From Treponema sp. OMZ 787 (lineage in GTDB: Bacteria; Spirochaetota; Spirochaetia; Treponematales; Treponemataceae), in the NCBI RefSeq assembly GCF_024181225.1, contig NZ_CP051198.1:1860001-1924000 (forward strand): a DNA stretch of 64,000 bases. Reading direction: 5' to 3'. This document shows positions 32,067-40,088 of this stretch, one piece after another. The notes under the pieces were generated by a model. The model saw only the letters and a program-made list of their open reading frames with translations. It ran no database searches and was not told the origin of the DNA. A program made the translations under genes and the position numbers. The number at the start of each line of letters is the position of its first letter. The first letter of the stretch is position 1.

Positions 32067-32436
32067 ATGGTAAAACTAATTTTGAAGTGTTTGCAACTTA
32101 ATTTTTCTCAAAGCTCAAATTTAACGGATAAAGCCATTGAGAAAAATGTTAGCCTAAGTTTACCCCCCCCCTCAATTTTCTTTATTAACTCTAATATCTC
32201 TAATCAATAGATTTTTAGTTTTATTCTACTTAAAAGAATTCTGTCTAAAGAATAGTGTTTTTATATCTTTAAATAGATTTCCTAATTATCAAAATGTTTC
32301 TTCACGAATAAATAATAAGTCGGCTAAAATATGTTTGATTGACCTGCCTTTAAATAGACTGGTAATGGAACCGATCGGCATTTTAGATAAAAATTCAATT
32401 GCAATGGAAAGGGATATTGCAAAAAGGAAGGATTAA
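32067..32436 (+). other. Possible phase-variable reading frame interrupted at a C9 tract
   Basis: From the ATG at 32067, codons run MVKLILKCLQLNFSQSSNLT and on through NVSLSL and nine C (32163-32171), then stop at 32210 after 47 codons. One C fewer moves translation into a frame that is open from the tract to TAA at 32436, only two bases before the ATG of the OMP-like gene. Its last part reads KICLIDLPLNRLVMEPIGIL, then DKNSIAMERDIAKRKD, which looks protein-like. With 8 or 11 C a protein of about 122 residues would be made, ending in translational coupling to the next gene. No family recognised; it could instead be a decayed gene. Confidence 0.4.
32163..32171 (+). repeat. Homopolymer C9
   Basis: Nine consecutive C in an AT-rich setting, about 100 bases downstream of a promoter and 268 bases upstream of an OMP-type gene. 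In T. pallidum poly-G/C tracts of this size upstream of outer-membrane genes vary in length and switch expression. Confidence 0.9.
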
Positions 32437-32438
32437 AT

Positions 32439-33023
32439 ATGAAAAAAATATTGATAGTTTTTTTCTGTATTATGTTGATTTCTGTAAATATTTTTGCAGA
32501 AACTAAAGATTTATCAACCGGAAACGGTAACGGAGGAAAGAACAAGATAGGAGCTTGGCTGGGATTTCCTTTTATGGGTTTATCTTACTCACATGAATTT
32601 AATGATTTGATGGAGTTGGATTTACTTGTAGGAGTAACAGGACTTTTTCCTCTACGCCAAAAGTTAAATTTTAGAACAGGACTTCTTTTTACTGTATGGG
32701 AACCTGTAATCAAAGGACAAAAATGTCCTATGACAATAGGACCCGCTCTTGATGTTTACAGTGATATCGGATTAGTTGGAGGATTTTACTCAGCTGGAGT
32801 TCAAGTATTATGCCCTATTCGATGGGAAGTAAATTTTGAACAAAAGCCGGCATTCAACCTATTTATTGAAGCAGCTCCTTCTGTAGGATTCACCTACTAT
32901 TTCAACGATATGAATGTTGCAAAAAACGGATTACTACAAAAATGGGTAAACAATAGAATGGCTATCGAGTTTATACCCCATATCGGTCTTGGGCTCCGAT
33001 ACCGCATTCCAAATAAAAAATAA
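32439..33023 (+). CDS. Outer-membrane-type exported protein, paralogue 1
   Basis: A 194-residue protein with signal peptide MKKILIVFFCIMLISVNIFA. The mature part has alternating-strand segments rich in glycine and aromatics (IGAWLGFPFMGLSYSHEF, GLLFTVWEPVIKGQKCPMTI, PSVGFTYYF, IPHIGLGLRYRI), which suggests a small beta barrel. Two cysteines (KCPMTIGP and LCPIRW) are conserved in paralogue 2 at 33206. The ribosome-binding site AAGGAAGGA lies in the end of the upstream interrupted frame, so translation of that frame could affect this gene. No named family recognised. Confidence 0.72.
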   Translation: MKKILIVFFCIMLISVNIFAETKDLSTGNGNGGKNKIGAWLGFPFMGLSYSHEFNDLMELDLLVGVTGLFPLRQKLNFRTGLLFTVWEPVIKGQKCPMTIGPALDVYSDIGLVGGFYSAGVQVLCPIRWEVNFEQKPAFNLFIEAAPSVGFTYYFNDMNVAKNGLLQKWVNNRMAIEFIPHIGLGLRYRIPNKK

Positions 33024-33034
33024 ATAAATCGTAG

Positions 33035-33063
33035 GCATATTTTTAAGTTCCATAAAAATATGC
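33035..33063. terminator. Perfect 11-bp hairpin after OMP gene 1
   Basis: GCATATTTTTA pairs with TAAAAATATGC around a 7-base loop, 11 bases after the OMP 1 stop. It is not followed by a T-run on either side, so it may be an mRNA-stabilising stem or a factor-independent terminator of low efficiency. Confidence 0.4.
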
Positions 33064-33106
33064 TGAACAGTTTATAAATCTATTACGCAGCTTACCTAAA
33101 TTTATT

Positions 33107-33142
33107 CTATACCCCAACTTGCAATTTAGCTTTAAGGTAGTT
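33107..33142 (-). pseudogene. hicB 3'-end remnant
   Basis: Minus-strand codons read NYLKAKLQVGV then TAG, against NALKAKLQIVV-TAG at the end of the intact hicB (31575). Upstream of these codons the frame is closed by TAA. Only the last 11 codons survive, 11 bases before the promoter of the second OMP gene, marking a duplicated hicB-OMP unit with most of hicB deleted. Confidence 0.75.
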
Positions 33143-33153
33143 TTATCTGATAA

Positions 33154-33182
33154 TTGACAAATCAAAGCTTATCAATTAGTAT
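33154..33182 (+). promoter_or_regulatory. Promoter of OMP gene 2
   Basis: TTGACA (33154-33159), 17 bases, TAGTAT (33177-33182), then a 23-base leader with AAGAGGTG and the ATG at 33206. The boxes are the same as at 32031, but the C9 reading frame is absent between promoter and gene. Confidence 0.75.
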
Positions 33183-33205
33183 GGTCTATCAAGAGGTGTT
33201 TAAAG

Positions 33206-33793
33206 ATGAAAAAATTATTAGCAGGTTTTTTCTGTTTAAGTTTGATTTCCTCAACTATTTTTGCTGAATCCGATTTATCGGGAAACGGTAATGGAGGAAA
33301 GGACAAAATTGGAGCATGGCTTGGCGTACCTTTTATAGGCTTATCATATTCACATGAAATTAATAATTTTATGGAATTTGATTTACTTGCAGGCTCAACC
33401 GGAACGCCGTTTTTTGCTAGAATTGTAAATATACGCAGCGGACTTCTTTTTACTGTATGGGAGCCGGTAATTAAAGGCCAAAACTGTCCCCTTACAATTG
33501 GACCGGCTATTGATATTAACAGTTGGATGACAGTCTATATGCCTGCCAGTATTGGGATTTCATTATTATGCCCAATAAGGTGGGAAGTAAATTTTGAAAA
33601 AGTACCTGCATTTAATTTATTTATTGAAGCAGCCCCGGCTATAGGTTTTAGTTATTATTTCGGAGATAGGAATCACAGCTTTGCCCTAAACAATGAATCA
33701 AAATGGTTTAACAAAAAAATAAATGATCAAATGTCCATAAACTGGATACCGCATATAGGGCTCGGACTTCGATATCGTATTCAGAATAACTAA
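33206..33793 (+). CDS. Outer-membrane-type exported protein, paralogue 2
   Basis: A 195-residue paralogue of the gene at 32439, similar along its whole length. Signal peptide MKKLLAGFFCLSLISSTIFA; then the shared GNGNGGKDKIGAWLGVPFIG, GLLFTVWEPVIKGQNCPLTI, LCPIRWEVNFEKVPAFNLFI and IPHIGLGLRYRI. The most divergent parts are the segments after TGTPFF and after NSWMTV, where barrel loops would face outwards. Its promoter and ribosome-binding site (AAGAGGTG) are simple, so it is probably constitutive whereas paralogue 1 may switch. Confidence 0.75.
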   Translation: MKKLLAGFFCLSLISSTIFAESDLSGNGNGGKDKIGAWLGVPFIGLSYSHEINNFMEFDLLAGSTGTPFFARIVNIRSGLLFTVWEPVIKGQNCPLTIGPAIDINSWMTVYMPASIGISLLCPIRWEVNFEKVPAFNLFIEAAPAIGFSYYFGDRNHSFALNNESKWFNKKINDQMSINWIPHIGLGLRYRIQNN

Positions 33794-33864
33794 ACCTCTT
33801 CCCCTAATCGCCTAGTTATGATAAAATAAGCAGCCGATAAATATTTATTGACTTGGAGGGAAGA

Positions 33865-35637
33865 ATGCCGTATATTTTGGGAACAGCAGGACATGTGGAT
33901 CATGGAAAAACAGCCTTGGTAAAAAGGCTTACAGGTATTGAAACGAGTCACTTACCTGAAGAAAAAAAGCGGGGAATGACGATAGAGCTCGGCTTTGCTT
34001 CGCTTGAAGATCCCGTTCACGGCACTGTCGGCATAGTCGATGTTCCCGGCCATGAGCGTTTTATCCGCAACATGGTTGCAGGTACCTGGGGTCTGGATGC
34101 GGCTCTTTTAATAGTTGCAGCCGATGACGGCTGGATGCAGATGTCCTCCGATCATTTGCGTGTACTAAAAGCCATGAAGATAGATTCCATCCTTCTTGTA
34201 ATCACAAAATCGGACCTTGCCGAAAAGGACATGCTTGAGCTTCTTATCGAGGATGCCAATGCCCAATGCGAAAAAATAATCGGAAAGACGCTTCCTGCCG
34301 TTGCAGTATCTTCTCTTACCGGAAGCGGAATCGAAGAACTCAAAGCCGAAATTACAAAACTTCTTTCTTCATCAAAAAAGCAAACTCCCCCTACCCCCTT
34401 TTTATATGTCGACAGGGTTTTCGTCCTCAAAGGCATCGGAACCACAGTTACGGGAACATTAAGAGGAAAAGGATTACACTCAGGAGACAGCCTGCAAATC
34501 TATCCTTCAAACGAAGAGTGTAGGATTAAGTCGATTCAAAACCATCATAAGGATGTAGACAAAATAGAGCCCGGCACAAGGACAGCCCTCAACTTAAAGC
34601 TGGGCGAAAAAACAAATCTTGAAAGAGGAATGCTCTTAGCCCAAAAAGATTCAAACTTTATTTTAAGCGGAAAGGAACTTTTGGTGCGCATTGATGAGGT
34701 CTTTACAAACAAGGAGGGAGGCTTAAAAAATCACGCCGAAATCGAAATAGCCCTCGGAAGCGCCCATGCAATAGGCAGCATTCACTTAAACCAATTCGAC
34801 AAGAGCTTGGGCCGCCTTTCTTTGAATGAACCCATAGCCTCGGCTTGGAATCAAAGGGCGGTTTTAATCAGGCACGGCGGAAGCGAAATTATAGCCTCGG
34901 TCAGGGTGCTCGCAAGTTTTCCGTCCTATAAAAGAATGCAGTTTAAGGAAGCCTTTGAGGTTTACAGGGATAAGGAGCTTCCTTCGATACACAGCTATCA
35001 GTTTAACATCGAGGGCTTTGTAGAAGATCCTAAGATCAAAACCGAGGAGCTTACCTCGGATAAGAGCGAGGTCGCAGAATACGGCTCTTGGCGTTTTCTA
35101 AAAAAACGGCTTGAGTTTTGGGAAAAGAAAATTTTAAAAACTGCTCAAGAAAGTCAGGCGGGCTTTACCCTAGAAGAAGTAGATTTACCTATTCCTCAAA
35201 AGGTAAAAACAATAGTCTTTAAAAAACTTTGCGATGAAAAGAAGATCGAAAAAGAAGCCCACATCTATAAATTAAGCGGAAGAACGGGAGATGACCTTTC
35301 TAAAAATGCTAAGGACCTTTTGGATGCAGCCTTTAAGGCAGGCTTTGAGGGCATCGAAATAGACAAGATAAAAATTCCTCAAGCCAGAAAAGAAGCCCGC
35401 GATCTTATAAAGCTGGGTAAGCTCATCTGCCTTGAAAACTTTTTACACTACCATACCGATTTTTACAAAAAGACAGTAAACTCTCTACTTGCAAAATACA
35501 AGCCGGGCGATAAATTTTCGATAGCCGACGCACGGGAAGTAACCGGGCTTTCCCGCAAATACATTCTACCAATTCTTAACCTTCTCGAAAAAGAAGGCAA
35601 GTTAAAAAGACAGGAAAACGACAGAATCGTATTGTAA
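33865..35637 (+). CDS. selB: Selenocysteine-specific elongation factor SelB
   Basis: GTPase that brings selenocysteinyl-tRNA to UGA codons with a downstream SECIS (590 aa). G1 GHVDHGKT (residues 9-16), the switch region ending KKRGMTIELGF, G3 DVPGHE and G4 TKSD are all present, then EF-Tu-like domains 2 and 3. A C-terminal row of winged helices ends in REVTGLSRKYILPILNLLEK, the part that binds SECIS RNA. The start was moved to ATG 33865 because GGAGGGAAG precedes it. Its presence shows the organism makes selenoproteins; selA, selC and selD are not in the window. Confidence 0.95.
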   Translation: MPYILGTAGHVDHGKTALVKRLTGIETSHLPEEKKRGMTIELGFASLEDPVHGTVGIVDVPGHERFIRNMVAGTWGLDAALLIVAADDGWMQMSSDHLRVLKAMKIDSILLVITKSDLAEKDMLELLIEDANAQCEKIIGKTLPAVAVSSLTGSGIEELKAEITKLLSSSKKQTPPTPFLYVDRVFVLKGIGTTVTGTLRGKGLHSGDSLQIYPSNEECRIKSIQNHHKDVDKIEPGTRTALNLKLGEKTNLERGMLLAQKDSNFILSGKELLVRIDEVFTNKEGGLKNHAEIEIALGSAHAIGSIHLNQFDKSLGRLSLNEPIASAWNQRAVLIRHGGSEIIASVRVLASFPSYKRMQFKEAFEVYRDKELPSIHSYQFNIEGFVEDPKIKTEELTSDKSEVAEYGSWRFLKKRLEFWEKKILKTAQESQAGFTLEEVDLPIPQKVKTIVFKKLCDEKKIEKEAHIYKLSGRTGDDLSKNAKDLLDAAFKAGFEGIEIDKIKIPQARKEARDLIKLGKLICLENFLHYHTDFYKKTVNSLLAKYKPGDKFSIADAREVTGLSRKYILPILNLLEKEGKLKRQENDRIVL

Positions 35638-35677
35638 GCCAAGCCCTCTATATAAAAGCTCGGCTCGGTTTAAAGCT

Positions 35678-37327
35678 CTACTCGGTTTCGGCAAGGGCTC
35701 GCGAAATACTAAAGGCGTAGTCTCCGATTTTTTCCAGGTTGCGTACCATATCGATATACAAAAGCTCGGCCTTTACGTTTGCACCCTTTTCCAAGCGGGT
35801 ACGGGCAAGGTGTTTTAAGTTTTGCCTCATGGCATCAATCGATTCTTCCATTTCGTGAGCCATGGCCAGCTGTTCTGCAGCAAGGGGCTTATTTAAGTGT
35901 TCATGAACAAAGTGAATAAACTGATTTACAATTCCCATATAAGGTAAAAGTTTATCCATATCGTCCTGACTTATAGGCATCTTTAATTCTATACTTCGGT
36001 TGATAAAAAGCCCCAGCTCAAAAATCTGATCGGTCATATTTTCTATATCGTCTACAATGCCCAGCATAAGGCGCACGTTCTTCCTGTTTTTTTCGGACAA
36101 AGAAAGCTGAGAAGTTTTAATAAGATACAATGAAAGCTCTTCCTGCATCTGATCGGTATAATCTTCCTTTTCGGTTAACTGCCTTATCACAAACTCTCTT
36201 GAAACATCTTCTTCCTTACTTAAAATGGAACGCAATAGAGTAAACATTTCCCTAACTATATTCGACATTTTAAGAATTTCAACCTCGGCTCGAAGTACAT
36301 AGGCCTCGGTATTTTCTTTCATACTTGGAGCCTGAAAGTGGAGAACATAGCGGGCAGGCTCCTCATCTTCCCTCGGTTTAATAAGCCAGCACACAAAATT
36401 TGCTATTTGATTTACAAAGGGCAAGGCGACAAGAGTATTTATTACGTTAAAAAGAGTATGGAAAACAGCAATCTTTGTTGTAAGGCTGCTTCCCGGAAAG
36501 AGAAGTTCTACAAGGGCCAAAAAGGGAGTAAAAAGAATAAGGGCAAAGATACTGCCGGCAACATTGAATAAAACGTGAACAGCCGCGGCCCGCCGCGCAT
36601 TTAGTTTTGTTCCTATCGAAGCCAATACGGCATCTACGGTAGAGCCTACATTACTTCCCAAAACTACAGCCGCAGAAAATTCCCAGCCGACTACCCCTGT
36701 ATGAGCCATCGTCAAAAGAACGGCAGTTGTGGCACTCGATGAGTGAAGAAAAACGGTAAGCACCAAACCGAGGATAACTCCGATTATGATACTTTGAATT
36801 CCTGTCTGCTTAAAAATCGAAAAAAGAGCTATCTGCTCGCCTGAAATATTCGGAACGGCAGAAGCCAAAAAATCCAAACCTGTAAAAAGGAGGCCGAAGC
36901 CCATAACGGCCTCGCCCAGATTGTCTTTTTTTAGCTTTTTAAAAAATGTCAAAAAATAGCCTATTCCGAAGGCGGGAATTGCAATACTCGCTATCGAAAA
37001 TTTAAAACCAATGAGCGAAACTATCCATGCCGTAACGGTCGTACCTATGTTTGCTCCGAAGATTACGCCTATAGCCTGTTGAAGACTCAGCATTCCTGCA
37101 TTGACAAAGGAAACAGTCATAACTGTGGTAGCACCCGAGGATTGAACAATGCCGGTAACAACTATACCTGTCAAAACGGCTAAAAACCTGTTTCCGGTCA
37201 TAAAATTGAGCGTACGGTGCAAACTCTCTCCGGCACTTTTTTGGATACCGTCGCTCATCATCTTCATTCCGTATAAAATTAAACCTAAACTTCCAAGCAT
37301 TTGGAATACAAGAGAAACTACAGACAT
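35678..37327 (-). CDS. Na+/phosphate cotransporter family protein with PhoU-like tail
   Basis: A 549-residue membrane protein. Residues 1-310 hold 8-9 helices and two copies of the Na/Pi-cotransporter signature: GIVQSSGATTVMTVSFVNAG and FLHSSSATTAVLLTM, each followed by a GANIGTT/GSNVGST loop. Residues about 340-549 are a helical, cytoplasmic PhoU-like domain (MLGIVDDIENMTDQIFELGL, ending LEKIGDYAFSISRAL). It should import phosphate with sodium. The start was chosen at ATG 37327: a TTG 12 codons upstream lies exactly on a -35 box, and the -10 box ends seven bases before the ATG, so the mRNA is probably leaderless. Confidence 0.88.
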   Translation of the reverse strand: MSVVSLVFQMLGSLGLILYGMKMMSDGIQKSAGESLHRTLNFMTGNRFLAVLTGIVVTGIVQSSGATTVMTVSFVNAGMLSLQQAIGVIFGANIGTTVTAWIVSLIGFKFSIASIAIPAFGIGYFLTFFKKLKKDNLGEAVMGFGLLFTGLDFLASAVPNISGEQIALFSIFKQTGIQSIIIGVILGLVLTVFLHSSSATTAVLLTMAHTGVVGWEFSAAVVLGSNVGSTVDAVLASIGTKLNARRAAAVHVLFNVAGSIFALILFTPFLALVELLFPGSSLTTKIAVFHTLFNVINTLVALPFVNQIANFVCWLIKPREDEEPARYVLHFQAPSMKENTEAYVLRAEVEILKMSNIVREMFTLLRSILSKEEDVSREFVIRQLTEKEDYTDQMQEELSLYLIKTSQLSLSEKNRKNVRLMLGIVDDIENMTDQIFELGLFINRSIELKMPISQDDMDKLLPYMGIVNQFIHFVHEHLNKPLAAEQLAMAHEMEESIDAMRQNLKHLARTRLEKGANVKAELLYIDMVRNLEKIGDYAFSISRALAETE

Positions 37328-37334
37328 ATCAAGG

Positions 37335-37363
37335 AGTATAACAAAAAGAATAAGAATTTTCAA
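37335..37363 (-). promoter_or_regulatory. Na/Pi cotransporter promoter, leaderless type
   Basis: Minus strand: TTGAAA (37363-37358), 17 bases, TATACT (37340-37335), then CCTTGAT and the ATG. No Shine-Dalgarno site is present. Confidence 0.68.
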
Positions 37364-37384
37364 TCCATGCTTGACAAATAGGGG
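37364..37384 (+). repeat. 21-bp direct repeat, left copy (flanks antiporter gene)
   Basis: TCCATGCTTGACAAATAGGG+G here and TCCACGCTTGACAAATAGGG+G at 38808-38828 match in 20 of 21 positions, in the same orientation. They bracket the antiporter gene at 37443-38699. The right copy supplies a TTGACA upstream of htrA; the left one drives nothing obvious. Confidence 0.7.
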
Positions 37385-37442
37385 AATTTAAAAATAAGAA
37401 ATCAAAACTGCAATTAGATCAAGGCGGATTGAAGTCAAGATG

Positions 37443-38699
37443 CTACACCTGTTCTTTCATTGGAGGTTCAAAAGTCCTATCCGAAAATGCTTTTCCCAAC
37501 AAAATAGGCACAATCATGGAGGAAACGATAATCAGCAAAATGACCGGTGCAAAGTATTCGGCTTTAACCATCCCTACCGCAAGTCCCTTTTGAGCTACGA
37601 TGAGGGCTACTTCACCGCGCACCATCATTCCCAGCCCTATCTGGAGCGATTCCTTCCGCTTAAAGCCCAACGTCAATGCTGAACCGCCGCAGCCGATTAT
37701 TTTGCTGATACAACCGACAAGCACAAAGGCTATCGAAAACCATAGTAAGCTCATATTCAGTCCGCTAAAGTCCGTTTTAAGTCCGATAGAGGTAAAAAAG
37801 ATAGGACTAAAAAACATATACGAATTAATGTCTATTTTCTTTTCCATATAGGAAGCATCATGCAAGTTGCATAATACAACCCCTGCAACATAGGCACCGG
37901 TAATATCGGCAATACCGAAAAATCGTTCGGTACAATAGGCAAAAATCAACGCAACCCCTAGCCCGTAAATCGAAATACGGTGAGTATGAGGATGCCTCTT
38001 ATCATACCATTTGAAGATTCGGTAAATCACATAGCCTACTACCAACGAAGCGGCAAAGAACGCTGCCGTTTTTATAATAAGTGCGAGGTAGTCGCCCTTA
38101 CCGGAACTTGCACCGAGTACAACCGTTAATGCAATAATGCCTAAGACATCATCGATGATTGCAGCACTGATAATTGTTTGCCCGACTTCCGAATTTATCT
38201 TTCCCATCTCTTTCAATGCGGCAACGGTAATGCTCACCGAAGTCGCCGTTAAAATAGTCCCGATAAATAGGGCTTGATAAAATACGGGCGTTCCAAAACC
38301 GTCGAAACCCCAAAAGCCTAAGGCCATAGCCGTACCTAAAACCAATGGAACAATAACGCCGCAAGCAGCGATCACTGTGGATTTGATACCGGATGCAACA
38401 AGTGATTTTAAATTAGTACCCAATCCGGCAGAGAACATAATCAGGATAACGCCGATTTCCGACATATATCCGATAAAATGATTGGTTTCGGCATAGATAA
38501 TGTTCGGTTCGACTCCGCCGAAATTACGAAAAAAAGGCAGGTAGCGTAATAAAAGCCCTGCAACAATTTCACCCGCAACTTGCGGAATATTCAATTTTTT
38601 TACAAGAAGGCCGAGGTACTTTGCAACAATAACGATAATTCCAACGGAAAGGACAATTTGCAAAGCAATTTCGCCAATAGGTATTTTACCAGCAGACAT
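37443..38699 (-). CDS. Cation:proton antiporter, CPA2/NapA type
   Basis: A 418-residue integral membrane protein with about 12-13 helices. The CPA2 signatures are present: the VAGEIVAGLLL region in helix 2, LTATSVSITVAALKEMGKIN, and the paired aspartates AAIIDDVLGIIALTVVLGA, which mark electrogenic Na+/H+ exchange. It has no C-terminal TrkA domain, unlike KefB. It probably expels sodium in exchange for protons. The ribosome-binding site is GGGAGCTGTTT and a TATAAT lies about 30 bases upstream. The gene is bracketed by 21-bp direct repeats, suggesting later arrival between the Na/Pi and htrA genes. Confidence 0.88.
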   Translation of the reverse strand: MSAGKIPIGEIALQIVLSVGIIVIVAKYLGLLVKKLNIPQVAGEIVAGLLLRYLPFFRNFGGVEPNIIYAETNHFIGYMSEIGVILIMFSAGLGTNLKSLVASGIKSTVIAACGVIVPLVLGTAMALGFWGFDGFGTPVFYQALFIGTILTATSVSITVAALKEMGKINSEVGQTIISAAIIDDVLGIIALTVVLGASSGKGDYLALIIKTAAFFAASLVVGYVIYRIFKWYDKRHPHTHRISIYGLGVALIFAYCTERFFGIADITGAYVAGVVLCNLHDASYMEKKIDINSYMFFSPIFFTSIGLKTDFSGLNMSLLWFSIAFVLVGCISKIIGCGGSALTLGFKRKESLQIGLGMMVRGEVALIVAQKGLAVGMVKAEYFAPVILLIIVSSMIVPILLGKAFSDRTFEPPMKEQV

Positions 38700-38807
38700 A
38701 AACAGCTCCCATTTTTAGTCCATTATATCACAGTATCATTTATTCGTATAGTGCCGGATTTGCCTCACCTTAAATCTAATATAAAATAGACACTGTGAGA
38801 TTTTACG

Positions 38808-38828
38808 TCCACGCTTGACAAATAGGGG
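38808..38828 (+). repeat. 21-bp direct repeat, right copy
   Basis: Partner of the copy at 37364-37384 (one mismatch). It contains the TTGACA that precedes htrA. The TATAAT at 38843-38848 stands 23 bases away, so this is not a standard promoter pair. Confidence 0.7.
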
Positions 38829-38870
38829 GTATTTTTAATAGACTATAATTATAGGAGAATTTTAGGCATT

Positions 38871-40082
38871 ATGAAACTTTATAGTAGAAGACAGACCCTC
38901 GTATTTTCGCTCATTGCAGCGGTTATTTTTGCAAGTGCCGGTTTTTATGCCGGAATTAAATTTAATTCAAATAAAGATTTTAAAGAAGTACAGGCTGAAA
39001 CAATGCCTGAAAATCTTAATTTAACTGCACAAAAAAATGAATCGATAGCTATCAATACATCAGCAAATACGGATTACAGCCAAGCAGAGGCTCAAAATAT
39101 TTATGTATACGCTTCCACCAACGAAAGCGTAGTAAACATTACAACCGAAACCATGGGGGTCAACTGGTTTTTTGAGCCCGTACCAGTTGAAGGCGGCTCA
39201 GGCTCAGGTTCAATAATAGATGAAAGCGGACTTGTTCTTACAAATACCCATGTTATAGCAAATGCTTCAAAGATATTTATTTCGCTCTATGACGGAAGCC
39301 AATATGAAGCTCAAGTTGTAGGTATGGATCCCGAAAACGATTTGGCGGTTTTAAAATTCGATCCGCCTAAGAACATCAAACTTACGGTCATAAAATTCGG
39401 AGACTCTGCCAATTTAAAAGTAGGCCAAAGAGTTTTAGCTATAGGAAACCCCTTCGGCTTGGAAAGAACTCTTACGGACGGAATAGTTTCGGCCCTAAAG
39501 CGCCCTATTCAAAACGACAAAAACATCATAATCAAAAACATGATTCAAACCGATACGGCTATCAATCCCGGAAATTCGGGCGGACCTCTTTTAGATACTC
39601 AGGGGAGAATGATAGGAATAAACACCATGATTTATTCCACATCGGGAAGCTCGGCGGGGGTCGGCTTTGCAGTTCCGGTAAATACGGCTAAAAGAGTTGT
39701 CGCAGATATTTTAAAATACGGAAAGGTTATCCGAGGTTCTATCGATGCCGAATTGGTTCAAGTATCGGGAAGACTTGCCTCTTACGCAAAGCTGCCTGTT
39801 TCTTACGGACTCCTTGTTTCCGAAGTCAAAAGAGGAAGCAATGCTGCAAAGGCAGATCTTCGCGGAGGAAATGAAGCCGTACGCTCAGGCATAGGAAGAT
39901 ACAGCTCGGTATTTTACATAGGAGGAGATATAATCGTCGAAATAGCAGGCCAAAAGATAAACAATATAACCGATTATTATTCGGTCTTGGAGGATAAAAA
40001 GCCGGGAGAAACCGTTGATATTAAGGTTATAAGAGGAAAAAAACTCATAGATCTGCGCTTAACCCTGTCGGAAAGAAATTAA
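38871..40082 (+). CDS. htrA: HtrA/DegP-type serine protease
   Basis: A 403-residue periplasmic-side protease anchored by an N-terminal helix (residues 8-30, LVFSLIAAVIFASAGFYAGI). The trypsin-like domain carries the triad: His in VLTNTHVIANA, Asp in ENDLAVLKF, Ser in INPGNSGGPLLD. One PDZ domain follows (about 300-400: LLVSEVKRGSNAAKADL, then VEIAGQKINNITDYYSVL). It would degrade misfolded envelope proteins. The ATG at 38871 has TATAGGAGAATTTTAGGCATT upstream; the AGGAG is rather far from the ATG. It is followed after six bases by the P-loop gene 40089-40976, likely the same operon. Confidence 0.92.
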   Translation: MKLYSRRQTLVFSLIAAVIFASAGFYAGIKFNSNKDFKEVQAETMPENLNLTAQKNESIAINTSANTDYSQAEAQNIYVYASTNESVVNITTETMGVNWFFEPVPVEGGSGSGSIIDESGLVLTNTHVIANASKIFISLYDGSQYEAQVVGMDPENDLAVLKFDPPKNIKLTVIKFGDSANLKVGQRVLAIGNPFGLERTLTDGIVSALKRPIQNDKNIIIKNMIQTDTAINPGNSGGPLLDTQGRMIGINTMIYSTSGSSAGVGFAVPVNTAKRVVADILKYGKVIRGSIDAELVQVSGRLASYAKLPVSYGLLVSEVKRGSNAAKADLRGGNEAVRSGIGRYSSVFYIGGDIIVEIAGQKINNITDYYSVLEDKKPGETVDIKVIRGKKLIDLRLTLSERN

Positions 40083-40088
40083 GAGCCG

